Shown: positions 1-11,282 of the stretch, piece by piece
Numbering within the stretch: position 1 is the first letter of the stretch
How the letters are laid out: each line of letters opens with the position of its first letter
From: Emiliania huxleyi CCMP1516
Taxonomy: Eukaryota; Haptophyta; Isochrysidales; Noelaerhabdaceae
Assembly: GCF_000372725.1 (NCBI RefSeq)
Contig: NW_005194814.1
Coordinates: 283,489-347,488 of the forward strand
Length of the DNA: 64,000 nucleotides
Reading direction: 5' to 3'
Notes under the pieces: generated by a model
Database searches by the model: none
Told to the model about the DNA's origin: nothing
Seen by the model: the letters and a program-made list of their open reading frames with translations, nothing else
Translations under genes and position numbers: made by a program

Positions 1-1972
1 GGCCGGAGCGGCAGCGAGGGCGCCGCCGACGCGAGGAAAACGAGGGAGAGCATGAGTAGGTGTCGGGTCGCCTGAAACTCCTTCTTCGGGCGCCGGCTGT
101 CATCAGTGGAGCGGGTTTTCTTTTCGTCCTAGACTAGAAAAGGCCTCCTTCTTCTTCGCATCCTTGTAAAATAAGGTGCCTATATGGACTTCCAGTATCG
201 GACCTTCAAGACATGCGCTTTTGGCCGGTAACCTCTTCGGACAATCCTGTACTGTCCACTATGAAGTGTGAACAGGTTAGAGCAGCAGCTCCTGAGCACA
301 GCGCCGCAGGCGCCTGTTGTGAGGTCCAGGTGATAGCCCTGAATAGGCAATGCATACGCCTTGTTGGGCCTCGATTCGCCCGCGCCGCGTCCCGGTGCTC
401 TGTCTGTGGTCGGATTTGTGACGCGGCTGACGCCGCCGCACCGCGCCGCGGCCGGGGGCCCTCCGGAGGCCGAGGATGGCCGTGGCGGGACGAGCTCTGA
501 GGGTTCAGTGTAAATATTGTAGAGACCAACCATGTGCACAATATCTCTCAATCTAGCTAAGCCTGGGGAGGCGATGCTGGGGCCGTACAGCAGCTTGATG
601 GTGTCTCACCGGCGTGCGTGCGTGCGTCCCGGAGCGGTGCCGGACGGGCGGTCCGTCGGAGGAAAACGAGGGACAGCGCCGACGGCGCTCTGATTCGTCG
701 ACTTAACTTCAAACGAAGACAACGCGCCGCAGCGCGCGGTGCGTGCCACTGTCAGGAGCGGATCCGTCAGTTAGTCGTGTTCACGCCGGGATCGTGTCCC
801 TGACAACCTGGGCAGACTTTAGGCCTGGACAGTAGATCTTCTGGTCTCAGTATTCCAGGTTGTGCATGTGATTCCCGATCGCAACCAGTGTGTAATGATA
901 GCCCAGCATCGCTCGCGCGTACAACACAGACATTGTGCGTGGTTGCCGTCCTGATCCTCCTGCTGAGCCACATCAGTGAGTACATTGCGGACACACATGC
1001 GCCGGTTCGCAACAGAGGAGCACCGGGCCCTGGAGCCACACCCGTATAAACCTCGGTTTGATCTCGCGGTACGAACATGCAGCATGCAGAAGCATGTGCG
1101 ATCCTAGCTTGTCCCGCATGTCGTCGCACCACATCCCATGTTCCCATCTCCGTGTACATCTTCGTCCACAATTGAACCGCGTTGCGAAGTGAGACATCCC
1201 GGCCTCGGCCCGAGAATCACCGTCACGACTCTCCGACGTCTCGTCATTCTCCGACGCCTCGTCGTTGGACGACGTAGCCATGCCTCGACTGACTACACCC
1301 ACAGCTCCATCCTCGTCACCTCGCTCGCGATGCTCTCTCTCCACCAGCGGCTTCAATGTACTGCTCAGATTCGAGTGCGACTGGTCACGCTCGACCGGCT
1401 CGCTAGTCGCCGGCAGGACGACGACCGCGTGCGGCGCATCGCCGGCCTCTTCGCTCCCGCCGGCGCCATCCGTGTCTCCCGGCGGAGGCATCGCGTTTCG
1501 AGCCACAACGGACTGCGCGCTCCGCTTTTCGAACCACCAAAACTCGCTGCACCCAGGTGCAGGTGCAGGTGCAGGTGCAGGTGCAGGTGCAACAAGTTTG
1601 CGCCCGGCCCTCTAGCGCCGCGCGCTGGCCCCGGGCCCCGGCTGCGTCCCCGCGCGGCCTGCCCGATGGCGTGGCGCCCGCCCTCCACCCACCTCCCCGC
1701 GCGGGGCCGCTCCGGGGCGACCCGGCCGCCCTCCGACCCCACTGCCATACTCCTAACAACGAACCTAAAACTATCCTTCACTATCCTTCAACAGGAAAAA
1801 CAAAACAAATCTGCGCATCAGTCATGACATCCCGATGTGGCGTCGTGCTGCTCGAGCAGCACAGCCACAAGCCCTGCACTGCCGGCGTCACCTTCGGCTG
1901 CGTCGACCGTCACACGTTCTGGTCGTCGTGCCGCGGCCAGTTTCGTTGTGGGACCAAAACTTCGACCCGGCC
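1..1972. other. Region with no supported gene
   Basis: I see no recognisable protein or RNA gene here. Open frames exist in several overlapping phases, as expected in GC-rich DNA, and none resembles a known family. A short hexanucleotide array (unit AGGTGC, about six copies) lies at 1556-1592. An unseen small exon of the gene that follows cannot be excluded. Confidence 0.5.
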
Positions 1973-3562
1973 ATGTGGATACCCGCCGGGCGCCGCGTTG
2001 TACACAAGTGCAGCTGCCGCAGCGATGCCCGGCCCGCCCTGCCGTTCCAGCGGAGCGCGTGCGCCTTCTCTCGGGACGCGCCGTCCCCGGATCCCATCGC
2101 GCTGAGGCGCTCGCTCGCCGCTCCGGGAGCCGACGCGCGCTGGCGGGCGACGTTTGCAAAGCTCGACGCCGGCCGGCCTCTGACACTCGCCGTCTTCGGT
2201 GCGAGCGTCGCGCAGAACGCCGGGTGCACGGCCCAGCCGGACAAGCGCTGCTTCAAGTACGGGCCGCACGCGAACGTCCACGGCTTCGCCGTTCAGCTCT
2301 TGGAGCACCTGAACCGCTCGTGGCCGCACGAGGGTCACGATTCAGAACGCCGGCCTCGATGCGACGCCGCTGAGCGCCGCAATCCCCTGTTTGTTCACGC
2401 ACGTCCTGCCCGGATCGCTCGATGTGGTCATCGCCGAGTCGGGCTCGATGGCTCCGTTCATGAGGGACGTCCCTCGCTTCTCGACGATCGAGAGCCTCGT
2501 GCGGCAGCTCCTCTCCCGTGGCCGCGCACCCGTGATCATCTTGCTCTCGATCAGAGACTGGTGCAAGGCCGGCGGTCGTGAGACGTGTGGGCGCTTGCGG
2601 CGGCCGAGGAGCTCCGCGTGTGCGAGCATTACGGGCTTACGTGCATCTCGCCGCGCGCGGCGCTCGAGCCCCTCCTCGCCGATGGCCGCCTCAACGTCTC
2701 CGATGTTGCCGGTCGGCGGCTCGGCCTCAATTCTCCGCTCGGCATCGGCTGCGAGACGGTGTGGGGCCCGAGCGACTGCCTGCATCCGCTCAGGTCGCGC
2801 GCGCGGCGCGGCGCCGCGCTCCTTGCAGAGATGCTTGCGCACGCGTTCGACCGCGCCGCGGCGCGGGCGGCGGTCGCACCCGCCGCGGAGTCGACCGCGC
2901 GGCTGCGCGAGCGGCTGCCGCCGCCGCTGCACAAGGTCAACACCGCGGTGGAGAGGCCGTACGCGTGCTACTCGCTGGAAAAGCCGTACGCGATCGTGCC
3001 CGAAAGCGGGACGCAGCGGCTGCTACCGCTTCAGTGGCGAACGGGCCTATGCGACCCGCCTGCCACCGCCGACTGCCGCGTTGCCCGTCCAACCAACAAC
3101 GTCTCGGCACACTGCCCCTCGCTGGGAACGTCGCGCGCTGCCTACGCCGCGTTCCTCCATGCGCCGCCGCCGGCGTGGATCTTTTGCAGCCACAGCCTTA
3201 GCCCGCTTCAGGGCCAGCGAAAGCCGTCGCCGGGCGTGGTCGCGCTGGTGGCCGGGGCGGTGCTCGAGTTTGACCTGCCCGATCGACGCGCCGGAGCGCC
3301 GCAAAGCGTCGGGATCGAGCATCTCACCTCGTACGAGGGCATGGGCACCGCCGAGGTGGAGTGCAGGGGCGTGTGCCACTGCGACGCGCAGCGCATCGAC
3401 GCGCACGCCGCCGCGGCGAGCGTGCGGGCGTCGACCTGGGTATGGCACACCTGGGAGATGGAAAGCTCCGAGGGCGGCGGCAAATGCGCCCTGCGGCTGA
3501 CCGTGCTCGCCGACACGAGCAGCGGAGGCCACAAGTTCAAGGTGAGGGGCTTTAGGATGTGA
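1973..3562 (+). pseudogene. SGNH/GDSL-hydrolase-like protein, reading frame broken twice
   Basis: The N-terminal part contains a GxS block (FGASVAQNAGC), a block reading IQNAGLDATPL, and later HPLRSR, the order expected of an SGNH-type esterase or acylhydrolase. The C-terminal 200 residues form a Cys-containing domain I cannot name. The frame shifts at about 2332-2335, where dropping one G from GGG restores a continuous protein, and again at about 2575-2590, where one base appears missing. No plausible intron explains either shift. It could be a decaying gene or an intact gene carrying assembly indels. The start is the first ATG in the frame that contains the GxS block; an upstream exon is possible. 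The fold assignment rests on motifs only. Confidence 0.5.
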
Positions 3563-3901
3563 GTTCACATGACGTACGACCTCTGTGCGCGGTTGTTTGT
3601 GACAGAACATTTTACACGGCTGTGTATGTTTGTTATGTTTGCGTGAATAAGAGAGTGACTGTCACTGATCGGTGCTGTCGATCCATCGCGACCGTCGAGC
3701 GCGGCGTGGGGCGTGCGGGGTGTTCCCTCACGTGGTGCGCCCGCTGTGTGTGAGCTGTGACACCTGAGTGTCCCCTCGACAACACGGTATCGTGTGCGAT
3801 TTCGGGCGCCCGGGGTTTTGTGCTTTTGTGTGAAAGAGAGAGAGCGAGTACCTGACTGGTACGGAGCCTCGAAACATGCTACAGCCATGATCATGATGCT
3901 C
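3563..3901. other. Convergent intergenic stretch
   Basis: This is the 3' flank shared by the SGNH-like gene and the oppositely oriented GGTase-I beta gene. I see no ORF or structured RNA in it. Confidence 0.5.
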
Positions 3902-5413
3902 TCATCCCGGCTCACGCAGCGATCCGTCCCACACCGTCGTCTCCTCTTCGCAAGTCTGGCACTCGCCCTCCGCCTCGCAGCCGCGCGCTCGCGCAGCCGC
4001 CCGCGCAGTGATGCCCAGCCGCGGCTCGAGGGGCGCCAGCCCGGCGGCGCCGGCGAGAGACAGGCCTACACAGGCGCCGCCCGCGAGCCGTGAGGCGCGT
4101 GGGGCGAGGGCGGGGCGGGCGGCGCGGCGGGCACCGCAGAGGGCGTAGTGGGTGTGGAGCAGGTCCGGCCGCGTGTCCGGGTGCTTTGCGATCCCGCCAA
4201 ACGTCGGGTGCGCAAACTGGCACGAGAGGCAGAATGCGCTCAGCGCGGCCCGCTGCAGCAGGGTCGCCGCGCCGAGTAGCGCGAGGGAGCCGCCTGGAGC
4301 CGCACTCGTGGCCAGAGTGAGAAGTCGCGGCCGAGATCTGGCCGAGAGGCAGCGAATTGAGGGTGCCGATCCAGAAGGAGTAGCACGTGTCCTCGTCCTT
4401 GTTTGGCCGGCCCTGGAAGCCCCCCACCTGCGAAAGGTGCGCGGCTCGGCCAGATCTCGCTCCGATCTCGGCTCGATCTCGGCTCGATCTCGCCTGCCGC
4501 TCGACGCACCACCGCACCGTCCTCTGCGGCTGCGGCAAGCGGCGAAGGGTCCCCATCAGCGCGAGGGCGGCGAGACCGGTGAAAGTGGATCCGCCGTGCG
4601 ACTCCTGCGGCGGGGGAGGCGAGGCGTGGTCGCGGCCACGGCGGCGGAGGAGCGCTCCCTCTCCCTCTTCCTCCCTCTCCCTCCCTCTCTCTCCCTCCCC
4701 CTCCTGCCCAGGTCCGAGCCCGAAGCCGCCGTCGAACCCGCGCGACTCGAGGACGTACCGCGTCGCCCGCTCGACGTCGATGCCGCTGCTCGGAGGCACG
4801 GCACCTGCAGGAAGGGTCCGAGAAGGGTCCGAGAAGGGTCCGGGAAGGGCTCGCAGCCGCTGCTCTCTGTGCGGACGGCGCCGCCGCGCAGCATCGCGAC
4901 GACCGCCGCCGCGCAGAAGAGGAAGCGCATGTCGCGCTCGCCGCCCGGGTAGGCGGAGAAGCAGCCCGCCTCGTCCTGCAGCGAGCTGACAAACGCGAGC
5001 ACACGCGGCCCATCGACGCGCGAGAGGTCGTCGCCGAGCGTGAGCAGCACCGCGAGCGCCGTGTAGGTCATCGCGAGGTGCGCGCCGTCGTACGGGCTGC
5101 TCGAGGGCGCGCCTCCCGACGAGTGGGCGGCGCCGAGGTACCCCGACCCGCGGAAGCCACCCAGCCGGTCTGCAGGCAGGCCGGCGCAGCCGTCCGAGGG
5201 CGGCAGCACCTGGAGCGAGTAGATCCACTCCACGATGCCCGCCCGGAGCGGCGCGTCTATCTTCCCCAAGTGCGCAAGCACGTCGAGGCCGGCGACGCAA
5301 AAGTATGCGAGCGAGAGCCGGCTAGTGTCGAGCGCGGCGTACGGCTGGGGCACCTCACGAAGGCAGTGCAGCAGGTAGCGAGCGTGCTTGTCGCGCTCGA
5401 GCTGGGTTGCCAT
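3902..5413 (-). CDS. PGGT1B: Protein geranylgeranyltransferase type I, beta subunit
   Basis: Catalytic beta subunit that transfers geranylgeranyl to CaaX-box proteins, working with an alpha subunit in the cytosol. Five exons, 5413-4882, 4804-4704, 4604-4494, 4427-4343 and 4293-3902, join in frame to 406 aa (human 377). Conserved prenyltransferase repeats are clear: LERDKHARYLLHCL at the N-terminus, ESHGGSTFTGLAALALMG, and GRPNKDEDTCYSFWIG, which holds the zinc-binding Asp and Cys. The later LLHTHYALCG supplies the zinc His. The first ATG at 5413 matches the family's start region. Three introns appear GC-AG and the second (4703-4605) appears GA-AG. Intron 1 begins with a diverged copy of exon 2. 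The C-terminal tail past the last repeat is not conserved. Confidence 0.9.
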
Positions 5414-6091
5414 ATACTGGTGCGGTGGCGTGGTGGAGAGCGGCCACTGCCGGGTGGAGTCGCTGCCGACAGCGTGGTCGGCAGCTGTTGCTTGCGCGGA
5501 TTGCACCGGGCGCTACCCAGGTCCGCTAACGCCGCCGCGTTTTTCTTTCTGTGTGTGCCTTCCGAGCCCTTGTCCTTTTTGGTTGCTTTTCTAGCTTTAG
5601 CTGCGTGTCGCTCGTGCGTGCCGTCATCATCTGTCTAGCGTCCACCCATACCGCGTTGGTGTCCAGTCCGAGCCCGACTGTTCTTCACCTAACCTAAAGC
5701 TTTGCGAAAAGGGTGGAATTTCGCGTGTAGGTCACCCGCGCTATGTATCTCGAGATCCGGGGCATGTATCAACCATCATCCTCCGCGCGAGGCCGAGGGC
5801 AGACCCGCACACTGGACGACTAAGGTGCAAAACAAAAACCTCTGTAACGTGTAAGAACCACAATGCACAAAAGGTGAGCGGCGGGAGCTCGAGGCCGAGG
5901 TGAGCCTGAGCGTGGGGAGGACCGTCTCGACCGAGGGCGAGCGTCTTTTTTATTCGTTGATCGTTTCTTATCCGATTAAACCTCTGCAATGAACCGCAAA
6001 AAAACCCGACGACCTAACAGGTCGCCCACCTGAGAGCGTCTCCGTCTGCCACCGCTCCAACCAGAGAGAGCAGAGAGGCGCCCGTGGCTCG
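5414..6091. other. Upstream region of GGTase-I beta with a dispersed repeat
   Basis: There is no gene apart from the 5' flank of the GGTase-I beta gene and the 3' flank of the nucleotidase. Bases 5604-5690 are an inverted near-copy of 16865-16950, part of the repeat field near 15-17 kb. Confidence 0.55.
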
Positions 6092-7442
6092 TCACCGGCG
6101 CGTCGCCGCCCCCAGCAGCCGCCGCCTCACCTCCTCGCTCGCCCACCGCGAGCAGCACACGACGCCGCCCTGAACGCGGAAGGTGCGGCCGGGGAAGGCG
6201 ACGCGGCCTCCCTCGCAGTCGGAGGCGCTCCCGCCCGCCTCCTCGACGCAGATGAGGCCGCACGCGTGGTCCCAGGACTTGAGCTGCTCCTCGTACTGCA
6301 CAAACCCCGCCGCGCGGCCCGCCGCGACGTAAAAGTACTTGATCATCGCGCCGCAGCACACCTCCGACGGCGGGTGCGCCGCGCCGAACGGCTGGCACTC
6401 GGCAAAGGCCCGCTGCGGCGAGATGAGCCACGGGGGCGCCGCCCCTCCGTCCGCCCAAGCGGGGCGAGGCGCCGCCTCCTGCTCCACGGGCGCGTCGCCG
6501 CCGGCACGCCACCACGTGAGGCCGTGCCTGAGGGACGCGTCCGGGGGACGTGTCACTGGCCGGTGTGCTCCCGAGAGCATGCCGCGCGCCACGAGAGGCC
6601 CGCGCCCCCGCACGGCGGCCATGATGGGAGGCACCTCCTCCTCGGCAGGCACGCCCATCACGCCGACCAGCGCCTCTCCGTCCCCGTCGACGAGCGCGAG
6701 CCCGACCACGTAGTTTTGGCCTAGGAGACGTGTCCAGGGCGCGTCAGGGACGTGCCTCGAAAGGGTCGACAGCCCGGGTAGCACAAATATATTTACCCGT
6801 CATGAAGCCCTTGGTCCCGTCGATCGGGTCGAGCACCCAGCAGCGCTCTCCCGTGCCTCGCGGCGGCTCGAGCCCGCGGTCGACCGAGGCGAGGAAGGCG
6901 GCCTCGTCAGGCTCTCCGCCGTACTGCGACGAGAGCCGCAGCGCGAGGCTGCGCAGCGCGGCGTCCTCACGCAAGTCACCCGCGTCCTCCTCGCCCATGA
7001 AGCGGTCGGCGGGGAAGGCGCGCCCGAGCTCCTGCGAGATGAGGCCCTGGATGGCAAAGTCTGCCGCCGTGACGGGCGTCGAGTCTCCGGCCTTGATGAA
7101 GGAGACGCCCGCCGTGACGTCGCACTCGTCCATCTCCTTGCCGCTCGCCTCGGAATCGACGACGCGCATGTCGCAAGCGAGCGCCTGGCAAAGCTGCATC
7201 GCCCGCTGGACGCACCGAACGGCGATGCGAGCCTCGGCCGCCAGATCGCCGCCCCAGTCCGGCCCGCCGGCAGCAGGCCTGCCGGCATCAGCGCCGTCAT
7301 CGGTCGCCCAGACAAAGCCGGGCGGCGGAGCGGCTTCGACGAGGCGAGCGCTGCTGGCGCGGCCGACAGCGCACTGCCGCGAGACCGAAGTTGCGTGCAT
7401 GAGCGCCGCCGTGGCCGACGCCAGAGCGAAAGCTAGCGACAT
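6092..7442 (-). CDS. 3'(2'),5'-bisphosphate nucleotidase (SAL1/HAL2/BPNT-like)
   Basis: Inositol-monophosphatase superfamily enzyme. Family members dephosphorylate PAP and PAPS and so control sulfur assimilation and RNA catabolism. Two exons (7442-6797 and 6720-6092) give 424 aa. Metal-binding motifs appear in order: PVTAADFAIQ, MGEEDAGD, DPIDGTKGFMTG and WDHACGLICVEEAGG. The intron 6796-6721 is GT-AG, 76 nt, and its body holds repeated GACACGTC-like motifs also found in introns of other genes. The N-terminus (MSLAFALASATAALMH) could be a signal or transit peptide, so organelle location is possible. The start ATG at 7442 lies about 45 nt downstream of a shared promoter-like motif. A plain inositol monophosphatase is the alternative, but the motif set and length favour the nucleotidase branch. 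Confidence 0.85.
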
Positions 7443-7484
7443 GTAGCAGGCCGCGCCGACCGCGCGAGTAGGAACTCCCGCTGC

Positions 7485-7636
7485 CGACGAAAAAGAATTT
7501 AATCGGGCTCAGCACACGTACCAAGGGTGGGCGACGGCTAGCGCACCACACCCCTCTCCTTAAAATCCCTGTGTGGTGGCGGCGTGCCGTCCTCCCATCC
7601 CTCCCTTGCGTTGTCCGGTTTCTTTGTTTCTTTTTA
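7485..7636 (-). promoter_or_regulatory. 5' cassette copy upstream of the nucleotidase gene
   Basis: Read on the minus strand, this holds the GGGAGGGATGGGAG box (about 7607-7590), the block CAGGGATTTTAAGGAGAGG, the block CTAGCCGTCGCCCACC and finally AAATTCTTTTTCGTCG (7500-7485). The same blocks occur in the same order and sense upstream of other genes in the window. Promoter function is inferred from position and repetition only. Confidence 0.5.
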
Positions 7637-7852
7637 CACGTACCAAAACAAATATCGTACCAACCCGTACTAACTCCAAGGCAATACATTGATTCGCACA
7701 TGCGACCAACACGTGCGACCATGTACAACATGTAGCAAAAGCAAGCCAAGATGTGCATGCCGTAGACGCGAGCTTCACAAGTGCGGCGTGATGCGATCAG
7801 TTCAGGGTCAGCGTGGATTCTAGCAGTCAAACCGGTGCCGGTGGGAGGGGGG

Positions 7853-8600
7853 CTATGCAATGGGGTCGACGGGCGGCGGTATGCCATGGGGAGGCGGAGG
7901 TTTCGCGTCGAGAAAGTTGACGCCGATGCTGATCCTCGCTTGCTCTGCCTCGGCCACTCCATCGGGCAGGACCGCCTGCATGACGGCGTGAGGGACGGAG
8001 CCCGGAAAGATCCACAGCGAGCCCGGGGTCGGCGCCACGGACATGTAACTGTGCGAGAAGTGGCTCGGCTGAGCGAGATCGGTGGCAGGATGTGCGGGCC
8101 TTCCCTTGGGCCCGCATCGAAAGAGCATGTGGCCGCTCTCGGGGCACGGGAAGCCAGGCGCATTCGGCTCGCCATCGCTCACAAAGTAGACGGCGCTCCA
8201 CCGCTCGACGTCATGCTGGTGGACGGCGTTCCAGTTGGCCCCGCGATTCACGTTGAGCCACGCGTAGGCTTCGTGCAGCTCGCCCGGTGCGGGCGCTAGC
8301 CACTCGTCGCCCTCGTAGCTCGTGCTGTGTCCGCGGGCGTCAAGCTCGAGCGCGACAACCTCCGTGAGTGCCACGCTGACGAGGTCGCGGAGCTCGCCGC
8401 AAAGGTTCGGGGTAGCTCTGGTAGCCACCCTTGTTGGTCTTGACCACGCCTGCGTTGCTGCCAGGCCCTGGTGGAATGTGGACGAGCCTCATCTCACATT
8501 CCGCCGCCGCCTGCTCCTTTCGCTCGGCCAATTCGAGCAGGCTTTCATTCAGCGGCGATGCGATACAGCGGCGGAGGGTGAAGCGATGCACAACGTCCAT
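7853..8600 (-). CDS. 2-oxoglutarate/Fe(II) oxygenase-like protein (2OG-FeII_Oxy_5 type)
   Basis: Resembles the small putative 2OG-Fe(II) oxygenases of the TIGR02466 type: AYAWLNVNRGANWNAVHQHD with the His-x-His motif, then GSLWIFPGSVPHAVMQ and RISIGVNFL, which supply the distal His and the Arg that would hold 2-oxoglutarate. The reading frame needs one correction. At 8409-8412 the plus strand has GGGG, and removing one base joins GVVKTNKGGYQSY to NLCGELRDLVS as in relatives. Without it the protein splits into two frames. The start is taken at ATG 8600 (MDVVHRF). The substrate is unknown. It lies upstream of the nucleotidase in the same orientation. Confidence 0.6.
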
Positions 8601-9480
8601 CAGCTGAAGTCCGCGCCCACACACTCACGCTCGCAAGGGAGCTCATACGTTGTGTGCGTCGACAGAGAGTTTTGCGCAGCGACAGAGAGCCGCACATTCG
8701 TCGCCTGCGGCAGCAACGGCTCGAAGGTCGACGTGTCAGGCAATTTCATTGATCCCTTCCCGATGAGTAGCGTGGACACGGGCTCCATCACGCTGCACGT
8801 CGGTCATGCACAAAAGCACCTTCGCTGAGAAGAGAGCTAACCTGGAATCTCACGGCTGTGTTTGATCGACGTCGTCTCGCAGGTCCACAGCTCGACGTCG
8901 TCCACACAGGCTCTCTCTCGCCACTGCGTGCTGGATCGTCTTTTCTTTTCGATGCTTTCCCTTTCTATATCGCAAACCCTGTCAGCAGTTCACCTACGGG
9001 TATGTTCCTAAGAATTTTAGGTGTATTGTTGGCAGACAAGACTCAGAGCTCACACAGAATCACAGCGGGAGGAAAGCGGCGAGAGAGCTACATACACTGA
9101 AAATGGATGCTAGCATGAGCCCGATGAGTTGCAGTGCTGTTGCGTTGTTTGCGCTTCGGCGGTAGTGATCTGATCACCCGAATGCCACGTTCGGATCGCT
9201 CCTCATCGCAAACCCCGTCAGCAGTCCTCCTCCGGGAATGTACGTAAGAGCTACATACATTGAGAGAGAGAGAGGGGGGGCCCCTAGGGGCCTAGAGAAC
9301 ACAATCCCCTCTCCCTTTTCTCCCATTAAGCTAAAAACTACTACTACACTGAGAGAGAGACACACAAAAGAAAAGTACGCTCAAAATTCCGAAGCCACCC
9401 TCCCCCCCCACGACCCCGCGCCGCCCGCCTTTTACTTCGAGAACTCCACGGTCAGACAGTGGCGACGGAAATGTGTGTGT
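8601..9480. other. Intergenic region
   Basis: The 5' flanks of two oppositely oriented oxygenase-like genes meet here. Short AG-rich runs lie near 9262-9285 and 9351-9361. I see no RNA gene or coding frame I can support. Confidence 0.5.
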
Positions 9481-10449
9481 ATGGCGCCCGCGAGGTCGAA
9501 GGCTGTCTCCCTCGAGGACCGTCGCGCTGCTAGCGCCTCGACGGTGCGCCCGATTGACGGCGGCGCTTTCGCGGCTCCAATATTGGCGCCGGAAGCGATG
9601 GAGGTGGCGAGGAGAATGTACAATGAGCTGCGGCCTGCAGAGACTCCGCTCCTCCAGACGTCCTCGGGACAGTTCCAAAAGCTGAGGAGCGGCGACTCTG
9701 ACTTTTGCACCGCAACTCCTAGGTGGCAGAGCGACATTGCCTGGATCAGCCCACTTGGCGAGGCCTCCTTCCGTTTCTTTCAGGCCCTCTTTGACCGGCT
9801 GCAGATTGCCCAGCAGTTTGCCTTCCTCTGCGAGGTGTGCCTCTTCTCCGCCTTTTTCGTCCGGCGACGGGCCGCACACAAGACGAACTTTCACAGGGAC
9901 TTTCCGGGGAACGCAAAGACGGTCTTCACATTCATGGCGCCGCTGCATGACATGAGCCGTCTCTCAGACTGCCAACTGCTCTGCCAGGATCACAGAGGGC
10001 GAATTAGGCAATACCGTTACCAACTCGGCCAAGCTATCGTCTTCGGCGGAGAATTCGTCCACTCCACGGAGACGGGCGTCGCCCCGCAGCCACTCGCCTT
10101 TCTTTGCTTCACCTTTGGCGACCGGCGGATGCTGGCGCACCAGTGGCTGATGGCAGAGAAGACTTGCAGGGCTCAGAGCTTCACCTACCAGAACCTGACG
10201 GGCAGAGTGGTGGAGCTGAGGCCCATGGGCACTGAAGGTTTCGCGTGGGTCGACGCGGTGCAGCACAAAATCCCGGAGGAGGAGGAGGGGGAGGAGGAGG
10301 CAGGGTCGCCGTTACAGCGGGGCCGCCGGGTGCAGCAGCCTAGCGCCTCCCGTTCGGAGGTGCGGTGCCTTGCGCGAGGCGCTTCCTTTGGCGCCGCGCT
10401 CCGCATGCAGCGCGCCGAAGCCGCGGGTAGACTCGGGCGAGTTCCGTGA
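9481..10449 (+). CDS. Putative 2OG-Fe(II) dioxygenase-fold protein
   Basis: Single exon of 322 aa starting at ATG 9481. A His-x-Asp pair in FHRDFPGNAKTVFTFMAPL, followed about 80 residues later by FGGEFVHSTETG, fits the HxD...H iron-binding facial triad of the double-stranded beta-helix dioxygenases. The last 70 residues are acidic then basic, low in complexity and probably disordered. Neither substrate nor subfamily can be named. It could be one of the many unassigned algal prolyl-hydroxylase-like proteins. Confidence 0.6.
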   Translation: MAPARSKAVSLEDRRAASASTVRPIDGGAFAAPILAPEAMEVARRMYNELRPAETPLLQTSSGQFQKLRSGDSDFCTATPRWQSDIAWISPLGEASFRFFQALFDRLQIAQQFAFLCEVCLFSAFFVRRRAAHKTNFHRDFPGNAKTVFTFMAPLHDMSRLSDCQLLCQDHRGRIRQYRYQLGQAIVFGGEFVHSTETGVAPQPLAFLCFTFGDRRMLAHQWLMAEKTCRAQSFTYQNLTGRVVELRPMGTEGFAWVDAVQHKIPEEEEGEEEAGSPLQRGRRVQQPSASRSEVRCLARGASFGAALRMQRAEAAGRLGRVP

Positions 10450-11282
10450 GATGTAAGTGAGAGAGAACACAAAATGAGTATGCATATGGCCGAGATCATC
10501 TGAGACGTGAGACACAGAACACAAAATGAGATATGGCCGAGATCACCTGAGACGTGAGACAAAGAACCCTGCACAATCCACAAAGACCGCATGGGCGGGG
10601 ACTTGCTCCTTTTTACCCATCTCCTAGTAGAGGGGTCTGCTGTATACGTTTATTTCTGAGACGTGAGGGAGCTTGTGGAACTCTCTGGAAGTGCTCAGTG
10701 CGCTCTTGTGGGTTTGTGTGTGGATTGTGCTGAAAACACATATGCATATACTCCCCGCACCGAACACGATGAGCTTTTCTAGGACAGTCACAGTGGGTCT
10801 GGGGGACTCCGAACGGCCGAGCATGCCCTCGCATGCCGGACAACCACTAGGTAGGTCATTCGTCATTATATAGACCTCCCCCCTCCTGAGGAATGTGTTT
10901 CGTGGATGGTAACTTGTTTGCTCATAACGCCGCTTGTAACCACGACCGATGCGAGGACGCAAGTCCACCGACCTCGGCCATTCCAACGGCCAGGCCGCTC
11001 GCTTAAGGCTGATTGGCTAGACGAGCGGCCTACCTCCAACGGGGAAGTCTGACGAACGGGGGAGCTCTGATCGCCGTACTCACCGGGACGCTGGTGAGGT
11101 GACGGTGGGAGGGCGCCCCCCAGACAGCCCCTCCCGACGGGGACGCCACCACCCTCGCCCAGGGATCTACAATGCTGTCTTAAGGTCCGACAGGTTCGGC
11201 ACCGGGCACCGCCTCGGTATACAAAATGCGCCTGCGGGCGGACCCTTACAGATCACAGATCACTCAAGAGTCGCAGTGAGAG
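10450..11282. other. Intergenic region with short repeats
   Basis: Bases 10463-10563 hold a tandem duplication of a block containing ATATGGCCGAGATCA and GAGACGTGAGACA. Bases 10561-10632 are an inverted near-copy of 21003-21072. A CCGCTCG/CGAGCGG hairpin lies at about 10996-11029. I see no coding frame with family resemblance. Confidence 0.5.

Noticed and set aside
10921..11040. Possible tRNA or small structured RNA around a short hairpin
   Set aside because: No cloverleaf, no T-loop consensus and no anticodon arm could be drawn.
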